From assembly GCF_023195895.1 (NCBI RefSeq), contig NZ_JALPRK010000003.1:62001-126000 (forward strand): 64,000 bases of DNA, given 5' to 3'. The notes beneath the pieces are model-generated. The model saw nothing but the letters and a program-made list of their open reading frames with translations. It had not been told where the DNA came from and searched no databases. Below, piece after piece: positions 41,772-50,263 of the stretch. The translations under genes and the position numbers were made by a program. Each line of letters opens with the position of its first letter. Position 1 is the stretch's first letter. The DNA is from Paenibacillus mellifer. GTDB lineage: Bacteria > Bacillota > Bacilli > Paenibacillales > Paenibacillaceae.

Positions 41772-42833
41772 TTATGGGCGTCTTGCCGCCATTTGCTGCG
41801 TCGTGCAATGCACGTTGCCGCCCTCGCGGATGATGGCCATGCCGTCGACGGTACGGATCTTGCGATCCGGGAATGCCTCGCTCAATACCTTCACGGCCTG
41901 GCGGTCGGTTTCCACCGCAGCCCCGCCAAAGACCGGCAAAATGATACCGCCGTTGACGAAATAAAAATTCAAATAGCTCAGCGTCAGACGGCTGTCTTCG
42001 TAGAACGCCTGCGGCGGCTGCGGGATCGGAAGGATCTCCAGCTTACGGCCTTGGGCGTCCGTTGCTTCGCTCAGGATCGCGATATTTTCCTGCGTAATCG
42101 CATAGTTGTCGTCGCTCGGATCGTCGCACACTTGCAGAATCACCTTACCCGGCGCGGCGAAGCAAGCCACATTGTCGATATGTCCGTCCGTTTCGTCCCC
42201 GCTCAGGCCGCGTTTCAGCCAGATGATTTGGTCAACGTTCGTGAAGTTCTTGACCGCTGCCTCGATCTCTTCCCGGCTCATGTGCGGGTTGCGGTTCTTG
42301 TTCAGCAGGCACTCCTCGGTAGTCAGCAGCGTACCTTCTCCGTCCGTATGGATCGAACCGCCCTCGAGCACCAATGGCGCGTCGAATTGTTTGACTTTGA
42401 GGGCTTCCAGGATTTGCGGCGCGACTGCATCGTCCAGATCCCACGGCGAATACTTGCCGCCCCAGGCGTTAAATCCCCAGTTGACCCCGGCCAACTCCCC
42501 TTCTGGATGGACGAGGAACGTCGGGCCGTTGTCGCGCAGCCAAGCATCGTTATGCTCAATCGGCAGATAAGAGATGCGACCTGTGTTTGGATCCTGCTCG
42601 AAGCGGGCCTTCACCTTCTGTATATCATCCGGATTCACAACCACGGTGATCGGTTCAAATTCGGCGATCGCCGTAATGAATTCGGCATACCCGTCGCACA
42701 CCTCGGCGTACCGGTCGGGATAAACCATCGACTCCTGTACCGGCCAGGAGATAAAAGTACGTTCATGTGCCGCCCATTCGGCGGGCATTTTATAGTTGAA
42801 GTCTTTAGGATACATCGTTTCCTCCACTACCAA
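41772..42833 (-). CDS. aguA: Agmatine deiminase
   Basis: A 353-residue guanidine-modifying enzyme converting agmatine to N-carbamoylputrescine. Signature elements: RDNGPTFLV, EGGSIHTDGEGTLLTTEECLLNKNRNP, the catalytic histidine in GDETDGHIDNVACF, and the catalytic cysteine near the C-terminus in GGNVHCTTQQ. First gene of the agu operon. Together with aguB it supplies putrescine, which could feed the polyamine-type ligase encoded at 8.9-10.1 kb, although nothing in the sequence ties them directly. Confidence 0.95.
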   Translation of the reverse strand: MVVEETMYPKDFNYKMPAEWAAHERTFISWPVQESMVYPDRYAEVCDGYAEFITAIAEFEPITVVVNPDDIQKVKARFEQDPNTGRISYLPIEHNDAWLRDNGPTFLVHPEGELAGVNWGFNAWGGKYSPWDLDDAVAPQILEALKVKQFDAPLVLEGGSIHTDGEGTLLTTEECLLNKNRNPHMSREEIEAAVKNFTNVDQIIWLKRGLSGDETDGHIDNVACFAAPGKVILQVCDDPSDDNYAITQENIAILSEATDAQGRKLEILPIPQPPQAFYEDSRLTLSYLNFYFVNGGIILPVFGGAAVETDRQAVKVLSEAFPDRKIRTVDGMAIIREGGNVHCTTQQMAARRP

Positions 42834-43200
42834 AGAATTTATCGTTTCAAACTAGATTTCGGGGCGGCCCTCCTAGTGCTTCTCCATGCCATGGATGCCC
42901 TCAGGTTGTTCCCACTGCTCTAACGCGGATGAGAAAATCTATTTGAAGGATTTCCTCATTGTACCGTTTCTAACAACGCTGTGGATCACTATTAAGCGCT
43001 GTGGCAAGCGTTAGAACTGCGGATGGCCCCATAAATCCTAGCGTGTTTACCCAATTTACCATGATATCATATAACAAATCTCACTCGCCCACAATGGAAG
43101 TCTTGACCGGAAAATCAATGCCTGATTTTCGGCGGCACCGCCTTGCTGCAAACGATATAATGGGGGAACAAAGTTGAACGACAAGGAGGGCCCTGCCTGA
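42834..43200. other. Divergent intergenic region of 367 bp
   Basis: Lies between aguA (-) and ada (+). It holds a shortened TAACGCT repeat element (42921-43013) and, near its right end, AAGGAGG for ada. No additional gene is supported. Confidence 0.6.
42921..43013. repeat. TAACGCT intergenic repeat element, copy 2 (shortened)
   Basis: Forward cores at 42921 (TAACGCGGATGAGAAAATCT) and 42971 (TAACAACGCTGTGGATCACT), 50 bp apart, and one reverse core ending at 43013 (GTGGCAAGCGTTAGAACTGC). The reverse end GTGGCAAGCGTTAGA-CTGCGG is nearly identical to that of the copy at 18.8 kb. One reverse unit and part of the centre are missing, consistent with an internal deletion. Confidence 0.75.
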
Positions 43201-44280
43201 ATGATTCTCGCCGAATGGAAAGAAGAGTATTATCAAGCTCTATTGGAGAAAAATACGGAGTATGAAGGGGTATTTTACGTTGGCGTCAAAACCACCGGCG
43301 TCTTCTGCCGGCCCACTTGCCCAGCGCGAAAACCGAAATTCGAAAACTGCGAATTTTACGAGACCGCCAAGGAAGCGCTGCTCGCCTCGTTTCGGCCCTG
43401 CCAACGCTGTCGCCCGTTATCCCATCCAAGCCGCGTGTCGGATCTGGTCCGCCAGCTGGTGGAAGCGGTCGAGGCTCATCCGGAGAAGCGCTGGAAGGAC
43501 GAAGACTTCAGGCAACTCTCTGTCGACGCGTCCACGGCGCGCCGCCAGTTCAAGAAGCGTTTTGGCATGACCTTCGTGGAATATGCCCGCGCCCGGCGCA
43601 TGGGTCTGGCGCTGGGGAACATCCGCTCAGGCCGGCCGGTCATCGACGCCCAGCTTGCTATGGGATATGAGTCGAGCAGCGGCTTCCGGGACGCCTTCTC
43701 CCGGATTATGGGGGCTGCGCCATCTCGCCTGGAGGAGAATCGCGTGCTGCGGGCGGCATGGCTCGACACCCCGCTTGGGCCGATGATCGCGATTGCCGAT
43801 GAGGAAGCGTTGTACCTGCTGGAGTTCGTGGACCGCCGCGGTTTGGAGCGCGAAGTCGAGCGGCTCCGCAAGCGGACGAAATCCGCAGTGATCCCTGGAT
43901 TCACCGGTCCGATCCGCTCGATTGAGAGAGAGCTCGCCCAATACTTCGACGGACGGTTAACCGAGTTCACCACTCCGCTGCGATTGCTCGGTACGCCGTT
44001 TCAGCAGCAGGTATGGACCCGGCTGCGGCAAATCCCTCCCGGGGAGACGCGCTCGTATGCCGAGCTGGCCTCAGAAGTTGGCTCTCCGTCGGCCTTCCGC
44101 GCCGTCGCCCAAGCCAATGGGGCCAATCAACTGGCCCTTGTCATCCCCTGTCACCGCGTCATCAACGCAAACGGCGATCTCGGGGGTTATGGCGGCGGAC
44201 TGTCCCGCAAAAGCTGGCTGCTGAAGCACGAGAAACAAGAAGGAGGAGCCTACGATGCCTATTCGAACCAAGCAAATTGA
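43201..44280 (+). CDS. ada: Bifunctional Ada: transcriptional activator and O6-methylguanine-DNA methyltransferase
   Basis: A 359-residue full-length Ada. The N-terminal metal-binding domain has the four zinc cysteines C36, C40, C67 and C70 (FCRPTCPARKP, RPCQRC), where C36 accepts methyl groups from phosphotriesters. An AraC-type HTH region follows (~85-180: DASTARRQFKKRFGMTFVEYARARR). The C-terminal methyltransferase has the active-site PCHRV with C317 and the DNA-binding RAVAQANGANQL. AAGGAGG precedes the ATG by 11 bases. In B. subtilis these functions are split between AdaA and AdaB; here they are fused as in E. coli. Confidence 0.96.
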   Translation: MILAEWKEEYYQALLEKNTEYEGVFYVGVKTTGVFCRPTCPARKPKFENCEFYETAKEALLASFRPCQRCRPLSHPSRVSDLVRQLVEAVEAHPEKRWKDEDFRQLSVDASTARRQFKKRFGMTFVEYARARRMGLALGNIRSGRPVIDAQLAMGYESSSGFRDAFSRIMGAAPSRLEENRVLRAAWLDTPLGPMIAIADEEALYLLEFVDRRGLEREVERLRKRTKSAVIPGFTGPIRSIERELAQYFDGRLTEFTTPLRLLGTPFQQQVWTRLRQIPPGETRSYAELASEVGSPSAFRAVAQANGANQLALVIPCHRVINANGDLGGYGGGLSRKSWLLKHEKQEGGAYDAYSNQAN

Positions 44281-44563
44281 ACAAGCCCTCGCTCTGGCAG
44301 AACTGCATGTTTCGGCCGGAGCCAACGGTTTGTTCGTGCCGGGCCTGAGCGACCTGCGGTTGATCGAGGCTTTGTGCCAATCGTCCCCGCTCCCGGTCAA
44401 CATCATGGTTGGCGGCGCGTCCTCGCCTTCGCCCCGCGAGCTGGCCGAGTTAGGCGTCGCCCGCGTCAGTTACGGGCCCCATCCATACTTGCAGATGATG
44501 GCCGCCTTGAAAGAAGCCGCGCGCAAGGCGCTGCGGATGGAGCGAAATAACCGGGTCGGCTAA
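44255..44563 (+). pseudogene. Truncated isocitrate lyase/PEP mutase-family remnant (C-terminal third)
   Basis: A 102-codon frame whose product matches only the C-terminal third of ICL/PEPM (carboxyvinyl-carboxyphosphonate mutase-like) proteins: QALALAELHVSAGANGLFVPGL, LPVNIMVGGASSPSPRELAELGVARVSYGP. Full members are about 250-290 aa and carry the KGCH-type active-site loop in the missing part. Yet it keeps an excellent binding site (GAAGGAGGAG, 6 bases before ATG), which lies inside the end of ada and overlaps it by 26 bp. Most likely an in-frame deletion of the N-terminal two thirds left the 5' signals joined to the 3' end. Non-catalytic but possibly still translated. Confidence 0.75.
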
Positions 44564-45777
44564 ACGATTTGATGGTTCTTGAAGGCACGATAGGCCAGCG
44601 GTGCAAGCAGGATACTCACTACAGCAGCAAATAACGGCATGAATACGTACGGGCGGATTACCCATCCAAGCGTTTCATACTGGATCGGGCTGGTCACGGG
44701 ACCAAAATCCATCATGTATGTCGGCAGAAGATGGATAAGATTAAACAGCCATATGCGGTCGTAGTGTACATTGACGAACAAAGGTACGACAAGCAACAGA
44801 CTGATGAGCACGATGACCCCGAACGGAGTTTTAAGTTTTGCGGACAGCAGCATGGTTATAGCCGAAGTGAGCAAGCAGGCGAAAAAAATGCAGATCGACA
44901 GCAGCAGCGCCGTCTGCCCCATCGTCACTGGATAGGGCGACATAGGGTAGTAGAGCTGCAACGGCGCGTTCCCGCCTTCAAATCCGAAGGTGAGCATCGA
45001 CAGGAAATAACTCAACGCGGTCAGGGTCAGGCTTATCGCGGCCGCCAACGAAAAGCCCGTAAATAATTTGGCTTTAATCAACCTGCGTTTCCCGTGCTTC
45101 GAAGCGAGGATGAGCTGATCGGCTCCGGTGGCATATTCGGACGAAAACAGCGGAGCGATGCAAATCGCCATCACGAACGCAGCCATCAAGCCTTCGGAGT
45201 ACATCAGAGTAAAGAAACGCGTATAGCCTTCGGTATGAGAAAAAGTAAACGGCGTTGTTACCCGGGCATCCAGCGCTAGTACCGCCTCTTTGCCTCGATC
45301 ACTCATACGGGTTTGTTCCACGGCCAACGTCTGTTTATCCCGGCGCAGGGTGTAGAATTCGTCAGCCTGCTTCTTCGTCAGGACTTGAAAATCCTCCATA
45401 TTGAACCGCCGTGAGGCGGTGTTGTAAATCGCGCGGCTGATGGAGTATATCCCGCTGTACTTCCGAGCCAACGTCTGATATTCCTCGGTCCCTTGATACA
45501 GGTTAGCTTCCGGGATCTGCGCATAAGCTTGGGCCGCTTCCAGGATCAATCCCGCGCCGATCTCCCGGCCGGCAAGGGACCGGGCGTAAGTCCGGTCCTT
45601 GACCATGCCTTCATAATGGGACTCGAACAGCTTGCCATCGATGTAATAGTTGCCGAGCAGCGTCCCCCAACAGCTGATCATGGAAAGGATCATCGCTAAC
45701 AGCAAGGTAATAACCACGCTTTTTTTGCGCAAAATTTTTCGATATTCGAAACCGACCAGGCTCCAAAAGCCGTTCAT
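44560..45777 (-). CDS. ABC-2-type permease subunit of an exporter
   Basis: A 405-residue membrane protein with one N-terminal helix (KKSVVITLLLAMILSMISCWG), a large extracytoplasmic region (~45-175) and about six further helices, the layout of ABC-2 permeases. ATG at 45777 (GAGGTGAG upstream) overlaps the stop of the ATPase gene; the open frame from 45867 would overlap the ATPase by 94 bp and adds a basic stretch with no binding site. Last gene of the sigma factor operon; its stop overlaps that of the convergent ICL/PEPM remnant. Confidence 0.85.
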   Translation of the reverse strand: MNGFWSLVGFEYRKILRKKSVVITLLLAMILSMISCWGTLLGNYYIDGKLFESHYEGMVKDRTYARSLAGREIGAGLILEAAQAYAQIPEANLYQGTEEYQTLARKYSGIYSISRAIYNTASRRFNMEDFQVLTKKQADEFYTLRRDKQTLAVEQTRMSDRGKEAVLALDARVTTPFTFSHTEGYTRFFTLMYSEGLMAAFVMAICIAPLFSSEYATGADQLILASKHGKRRLIKAKLFTGFSLAAAISLTLTALSYFLSMLTFGFEGGNAPLQLYYPMSPYPVTMGQTALLLSICIFFACLLTSAITMLLSAKLKTPFGVIVLISLLLVVPLFVNVHYDRIWLFNLIHLLPTYMMDFGPVTSPIQYETLGWVIRPYVFMPLFAAVVSILLAPLAYRAFKNHQIV

Positions 45778-46640
45778 CGTTCGCTCACCTCGCTGAAATA
45801 ATAAAGGTAAAGATCCTCCAGCGTAGCTTGTACGGGGACCGCTGAGTCGCCGGGCTTCTCCTCGCACACCAGACGCAAGAACACGTCCGCCCCCTCTTGC
45901 CGCAGATTAACGACCAGATGCTTATCGCACAAAACATCCGCCGACGCTTGCGGAACGGTGCATTCCCACACTTTCCCCTGTATGGTTCGGATAATCTCCT
46001 CCAAGGTCCCCTGATGGATGAGCTGGCCGTCTTTCATTACCAGGATGAGATCCGCAATGTGTTCCACGTCCGAGACGATATGGGTGGATAACAGGACGAT
46101 ACGATCCGCGCCAAGCCGGGATATTAAATTGCGGAAGCGCACCCGTTCCTTCGGATCGAGACCGGCCGTCGGCTCGTCCAAAATCAAAATCCTGGGGTCG
46201 TTCAACATCGCCTGCGCGATGCCAAGCCGTTGTTTCATGCCTCCGGAGAAGGTTTTGATCTTCTTGTTTGCCTCCTTCTCCAGCGAAACCAGTTCCAGCA
46301 ATTCCCGCGATTTTTCAAGGGCGCGCGGCTTGGGCAGCCCCTTCAGCGTGGCGATGTAGAGCATGAAATCAAGCGCCGAAAATTCGGGATAATAACCGAA
46401 ATCCTGCGGCAAATATCCCAATGCGTCGCGGTAATCCTCGTGACTGACGTCGATGCCTTCATAAGCGATGGTGCCGGACGTCGGGGCCAGCACCCCGCAC
46501 ATCATGCGCATCAGCGTCGTTTTGCCGGCGCCGTTGGCGCCCAGCAGGCCGTACACGCCGGGACGAAGCGTAAGGGAAATCCGGTCGCAGGCGATTTTTG
46601 GGCCGTAGTGCTTGGTCACTCGGTCAAGAATAAGTCCCAT
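45774..46640 (-). CDS. ABC transporter ATP-binding protein
   Basis: A 288-residue ABC ATPase: Walker A GANGAGKTTLM, Q-loop region GYLPQDFGYYPEFSALDFMLYIATLKGL, signature FSGGMKQRLGIAQAML, Walker B ILILDEPTAGLDP, H-loop LLSTHIVSDVEHIADL. The group is that of multidrug/bacteriocin-type exporters (YxlF/CcmA-like). It overlaps the upstream membrane protein gene by 25 bp and the permease gene by 4 bp, so all are translationally coupled. Confidence 0.95.
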   Translation of the reverse strand: MGLILDRVTKHYGPKIACDRISLTLRPGVYGLLGANGAGKTTLMRMMCGVLAPTSGTIAYEGIDVSHEDYRDALGYLPQDFGYYPEFSALDFMLYIATLKGLPKPRALEKSRELLELVSLEKEANKKIKTFSGGMKQRLGIAQAMLNDPRILILDEPTAGLDPKERVRFRNLISRLGADRIVLLSTHIVSDVEHIADLILVMKDGQLIHQGTLEEIIRTIQGKVWECTVPQASADVLCDKHLVVNLRQEGADVFLRLVCEEKPGDSAVPVQATLEDLYLYYFSEVSER

Positions 46641-47365
46641 GTTCTCTCCTCCGTTCGTTTATGCAAATCACGCAACTGAATGCCGATGAACAAGCTGCTT
46701 GCGGCAAACAGGAGCAGCCAGTAGCCCAGAAACGCGTTGGTATAAAGAAACCGCAACGCGCCGGCGGCAACGACGTTCGTCATGCTGACGAGACAGGCCG
46801 CTGCGGCGCAGCCATAGACGCTTTCCCGTCCGCGCACCCGGTTTGCGATCCACAGGCTGACGCCGCAGGTCATAAGATAGGGAACGAGCAGGTAGGTCGC
46901 AGCTTGCAGCAAGCCATAGGACGACCTCTGGCTAATCAGAGTCAGAAGCAGCGACAATATAAGGAAGTTTCCTCCGCCTAAAATAGCGGCCCGCGCCATA
47001 ACGACCTGCGGCAGGCTGAATCGGCAGCTCAATTCCAGCTCCGCCATGCGACAGCCCGTGGAGCGCGACAGTTCCGTAGCCGTCAGCAAAGCCAAGAACG
47101 GCAGGAGGGCGGAAAGGGTCCAGAGCCGGCCCGCTTCCGCATGCCAAAGATTGGCCTGCGGCGAAGATAGGGCAACGGCCCATCCCATCGCCGCGATCAC
47201 GGCGGAAAGCGCCCAGACCCGTTTGCGAATATAGCGAAACTGGCTGAGGAAGAAATCCGCACCGGAGATTTTGGGATAACGCAGCGTTTTCAGGAATCGC
47301 TCTTTATCCTCGGGTTTCGGTGCTTCAAACGCGGTTTGCAAGGCGTTTTTCCATCGGTTAGTCAA
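46616..47365 (-). CDS. Six-TM membrane protein, candidate anti-sigma partner or second exporter subunit
   Basis: A 249-residue protein with about 55 cytosolic residues (NRWKNALQTAFEAPKPEDKERFLKTLRYP), then six membrane helices. No zinc-binding anti-sigma motif (H-x3-C-x2-C) is present. TTG at 47365 is chosen because GGGGAGG is 6 bases upstream; the ATG at 47371 overlaps the binding site. It overlaps the sigma factor gene by 8 bp and the ATPase gene by 25 bp. Position directly after an ECF sigma gene suggests an anti-sigma role, but it could also be part of the ABC exporter. I do not recognise the family. Confidence 0.75.
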   Translation of the reverse strand: MTNRWKNALQTAFEAPKPEDKERFLKTLRYPKISGADFFLSQFRYIRKRVWALSAVIAAMGWAVALSSPQANLWHAEAGRLWTLSALLPFLALLTATELSRSTGCRMAELELSCRFSLPQVVMARAAILGGGNFLILSLLLTLISQRSSYGLLQAATYLLVPYLMTCGVSLWIANRVRGRESVYGCAAAACLVSMTNVVAAGALRFLYTNAFLGYWLLLFAASSLFIGIQLRDLHKRTEERTWDLFLTE

Positions 47366-47819
47366 GAGCATCCTCCCCTTTCAGCATGGCCTTCAGAGCA
47401 GCCAGCGCAGAACTTGTCTTCCGGTAGACCGCGAAACGGGAAAGTCCCGTGATCGCCGCAATTTCGCTGACGGCCAGCTCGTTTGCGTATCGCAATAGCA
47501 ACAGCTCCTGTTCCAGTTCCGGCAGCGTTGTTAAGGCCTGCCGGACGACGATTTGAAGCTCCAACCGGTCCAACGAATCCGTGTCGGGCAGCTCTCCGGC
47601 CAGTTGTTCCGGCTGTTTTTTGCGGAACGTGTCCATGCACAGATTTCGCGCGATGGTGTAAAGATAGGCCAGCGGCTTCCCGCGTTCGATGTATGAGTTC
47701 TGCGCAAAGTACTTGAGGCAGGTTTCCTGCGTCAGGTCTTCCGCCAAAGAAGCATTGCCGACCTTATAGTAGCAATAGCGATAGATTTTGTCGTAAAGTT
47801 CTTCGATGTCGACCGACAC
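47358..47819 (-). CDS. ECF-type RNA polymerase sigma factor
   Basis: A 153-residue group 4 sigma factor with region 2 (YDKIYRYCYYKVGNASLAEDLTQETCLKYF and PLAYLYTIARNLCMDTFRKK) and region 4 (ALTTLPELEQELLLLRYANELAVSEIAAITGLSRFAVYRKTSSALAALK). GTG at 47819 is chosen: GGGGAGG lies 7 bases upstream and residue numbering fits short ECF factors; the open frame from 47891 adds 24 residues. It heads the operon sigma, membrane protein, ABC ATPase, ABC permease, similar in idea to the B. subtilis sigY operon. Upstream, minus-strand GTGAACTTT may be the -35 of an autoregulated promoter, but I could not fix a -10. Confidence 0.92.
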   Translation of the reverse strand: MSVDIEELYDKIYRYCYYKVGNASLAEDLTQETCLKYFAQNSYIERGKPLAYLYTIARNLCMDTFRKKQPEQLAGELPDTDSLDRLELQIVVRQALTTLPELEQELLLLRYANELAVSEIAAITGLSRFAVYRKTSSALAALKAMLKGEDALD

Positions 47820-47920
47820 ATGAAAACCTCCCCTCACATTGCTTAACGGACTTAGGCGATGAGATGTGCGGCGGAAAACGGGAAAGTTCACGGTTTGTCC
47901 TCAAATCCACGGTTAGATAC

Positions 47921-47975
47921 AAAAAAAGCGGCTCCGCCGAAGACCGTAAGGCCTCTGGCGGAGCCGCCTTTTTTA
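47921..47975. terminator. Strong bidirectional terminator downstream of pcp
   Basis: GCGGCTCCGCC and GGCGGAGCCGC form an 11-bp stem, flanked by A7 and T6 runs on the plus strand. It ends pcp (-) and shields the ECF operon. Confidence 0.9.
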
Positions 47976-48581
47976 CTCCGTCATCGCTCTAATCGCCTGT
48001 TCCAACCCCTCCACCATCTGCTCCAGCGCCATGCTCGGGGCGCCGGGATGCCGTTCCGCCTGTTCCGGCAGGTAAGGGACATGGATGAATCCGCCCCGGA
48101 TCGGCTTGCCGCTGACGGCGAGATGGTGCATCAGCCCGTAAAAAACATGGTTGCACACAAAGGTGCCGGCCGACAGCGAAAGCGACGCGGGGATCCCTTT
48201 CTCCTGCAGCCGTTCCGCCATGCGCTTGACCGGCAGCGTGGTCCAGTAAGCCGCCGGACCCTCCGGTACGACCGGAACGTCGACCGGCCGATATCCCGCA
48301 TTGTCGGCGATGTCGGCATCGCTGAGGTTAACGGCAATCCGCTCGAACGAGATCCCCTTACGTCCGCCAGCCTGCCCCAACGCGATCACCACCTCGGGTT
48401 CGGTTTCCCGGATACCGGTCAACAGACGCTCGAGGGATGGGCCGAACACCGTCGGAAGCTCCAGCCCTACGACCTCAAAGGAGCCGATCCCTCGGCCCTG
48501 CAGCCGGCGAACCGCTTCAACCGCCGGATTGATCGGTTCGCCGCCAAAGGGTTCGAAGCCGGTAAGCAGCAATTTTCTCAT
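47973..48581 (-). CDS. pcp: Pyrrolidone-carboxylate peptidase (pyroglutamyl peptidase I)
   Basis: A 202-residue C15-family cysteine peptidase that removes N-terminal pyroglutamate. The triad is exactly placed: Glu80 (KGISFERIAVN), Cys143 (SAGTFVCNHVFYGLMHH) and His167 (GGFIHVPYLPEQ); TGFEPFGGEPINPA at the N-terminus is diagnostic. ATG at 48581 (GGGAGGG, 9 bases) is chosen over the open frame from 48617. Divergent from the T-box-serS unit. Confidence 0.97.
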   Translation of the reverse strand: MRKLLLTGFEPFGGEPINPAVEAVRRLQGRGIGSFEVVGLELPTVFGPSLERLLTGIRETEPEVVIALGQAGGRKGISFERIAVNLSDADIADNAGYRPVDVPVVPEGPAAYWTTLPVKRMAERLQEKGIPASLSLSAGTFVCNHVFYGLMHHLAVSGKPIRGGFIHVPYLPEQAERHPGAPSMALEQMVEGLEQAIRAMTE

Positions 48582-48599
48582 CTGATATTTCCCTCCCTC

Positions 48600-48629
48600 T
48601 TGAAAATCCTGGGTCACTTACGCTATACT
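48600..48629 (+). promoter_or_regulatory. SigmaA promoter of the serS T-box leader
   Basis: TTGAAA (48600-48605), 18-base spacer, TATACT (48624-48629). Predicted transcript start near 48636, giving a leader of about 258 nt before the serS ATG. Confidence 0.65.
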
Positions 48630-48635
48630 GCTATA

Positions 48636-48880
48636 CAAATCAAATCTCGGAATCATGCCTATGAAGAGCATCCAACTCGGAGGCGTTTTCGTCAAGGGGA
48701 ACTGCGCGCTTAACGCGCAAAAATCTCCCTCCTAAGCTAACCGGGTCCGCCCGTTACCGCGGAACTAAAGGGGATTGAACCGGACCTGCCGGTTTGATCA
48801 ATTTGGGTGGCACCGCGAGTCGATAAGCGCTCCTCGTCCCAATCGGACGAAGGGCGCTTTTTGTATTCTCATACGTAAAG
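48636..48880 (+). ncRNA. T-box riboswitch leader, serine class
   Basis: The canonical T-box GGGTGGCACCGCG is at 48805-48817. The bulge sequence TGGC pairs with an acceptor end GCCA, i.e. discriminator base G, as found in tRNA-Ser, agreeing with the downstream serS. It is followed by a terminator (AAGCGCTCCTCGTCC, 48825-48839, with GGACGAAGGGCGC, 48845-48857, then TTTTT). Upstream, CCGTTACCGCGGAACTAAAGG resembles the conserved stem III/linker region. Uncharged tRNA-Ser would favour the antiterminator and serS expression. I could not fix the specifier codon with certainty. Confidence 0.9.
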
Positions 48881-48893
48881 GAGCGGATCACCC

Positions 48894-50186
48894 ATGTTAG
48901 ACGTGAAATGGATTCGGGAGCATCAGGAGCAGGTTCAAACGGTAGCGGAGGAAAAAGGGATCGCTTTGTCGGTCCCGGAGCTATTGCATTGGGACGACCA
49001 ACGCCGGGCCTTGTTGCAGGAGACGGAGCGGTTACGGCAGGAGCGCAACCGGCTGACGCCGCAGATCGAAGCGCAACTCCGGGAGCAAGGGCCGGAGGCC
49101 GCAGCCACATTGAAAGAAGAGGTCAAGCAGTTAAACCGGCGGCTGAGCGGGCTGGAGAAAGAGCTGGAGGAAGCCGAACGCGAGTATCGACGGCTGATGC
49201 TGCTTGTCCCTAACCCGGTCTCGCCGGATACGCCCAAAGGCCGGTCGGATCTCGACAATGTCGAGGTCAAGCGGGACGGCGAACCGGCGGCATTCGACTT
49301 TGTACCGCGGGATCACGTGGCGTTAGGCGAGCTTCATCGGATGATCGACATCCCCCGCGGGGTCAAAACAGCCGGTGCGCGCAACTACTACTTGAGCGGC
49401 ACAGGGGTGCTGCTGCACCGGGCGGTCCAACAGCTGGCCGTGGATCTCCTCGCGGCCAAAGGATTCACCTTGCTGGAGGTCCCGTTAATGGTTCGCTCGG
49501 AGGCGCTCGTGAACACCGGGTTCTTCCCACTGGGCACGGATCAGACATACCGGATAGCCGAGGACGACCGCTGGCTGGTCGGCACCGCCGAGGTCCCGCT
49601 CGTGTCGTACTTCGACCGCGAGATCGTCGACGTTACCCATCCGGTGAAGCTGGCCGCGGCTTCGTTATGTTTCCGCAGCGAGGTCGGCTCGGCGGGCAGG
49701 GACGTGCACGGCTTGTACCGCGTGCATCAGTTCTCGAAGGTCGAGCAGGTGGTGCTGTGCGAGAACGACCTGGAGCTGTCAGAGCGGCTGTTTCAGGAAA
49801 TCACGCAAAACGCCGAGGAGCTGCTTCAGCTTCTGGAGCTCCCTTACCGGGTGATGGCGGTTTGTACCGGAGACATGTCGCAAAAAACGTATAAGCAATA
49901 CGACATCGAAACGTGGATGCCGAGCCGCGGGGCTTACGGGGAGACTCATTCGTCGTCGCAGTTGCTGGATTTTCAGGCGCGTCGCTCGAATATCCGCTTC
50001 AAAGACCGGGACGGCAAGCTGCAATATTGCTACACGTTGAACAACACCATGGTCGCCTCGCCGCGTATCCTGATTCCATTACTGGAAAATCATCAGGAAG
50101 AAGACGGCAGCATCCGGATTCCGCGCGCACTGCGGAAGTATATGAACGGCTTAGAGCGCCTGACACCGTTGGGCTCGCAGGGATAG
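48894..50186 (+). CDS. serS: Seryl-tRNA synthetase
   Basis: A 430-residue class II synthetase. The N-terminal antiparallel coiled-coil arm that holds the long variable arm of tRNA-Ser is evident (about 30-105: LLQETERLRQERNRLTPQIEAQL ... KELEEAEREYRRLMLLVPN). Motif 2 (CFRSEVGSAGRDVHGLYRVHQFSKVEQV) and motif 3 (LNNTMVASPRILIPLLENHQEEDGSIRIP) are complete. AAAGGAG precedes the ATG. Controlled by the T-box leader. Confidence 0.98.
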   Translation: MLDVKWIREHQEQVQTVAEEKGIALSVPELLHWDDQRRALLQETERLRQERNRLTPQIEAQLREQGPEAAATLKEEVKQLNRRLSGLEKELEEAEREYRRLMLLVPNPVSPDTPKGRSDLDNVEVKRDGEPAAFDFVPRDHVALGELHRMIDIPRGVKTAGARNYYLSGTGVLLHRAVQQLAVDLLAAKGFTLLEVPLMVRSEALVNTGFFPLGTDQTYRIAEDDRWLVGTAEVPLVSYFDREIVDVTHPVKLAAASLCFRSEVGSAGRDVHGLYRVHQFSKVEQVVLCENDLELSERLFQEITQNAEELLQLLELPYRVMAVCTGDMSQKTYKQYDIETWMPSRGAYGETHSSSQLLDFQARRSNIRFKDRDGKLQYCYTLNNTMVASPRILIPLLENHQEEDGSIRIPRALRKYMNGLERLTPLGSQG

Positions 50187-50263
50187 GAAACATTTTCCAC
50201 ACAACTAATCGGCCTTGGTTTCGTCCAACTATATAAATCCATCCAGAAAATAGGTGATTTATC

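Noticed and set aside
41712..42923. 403-codon plus-strand frame opposite aguA
   Set aside because: Antisense shadow; aguA on the minus strand has all catalytic motifs.
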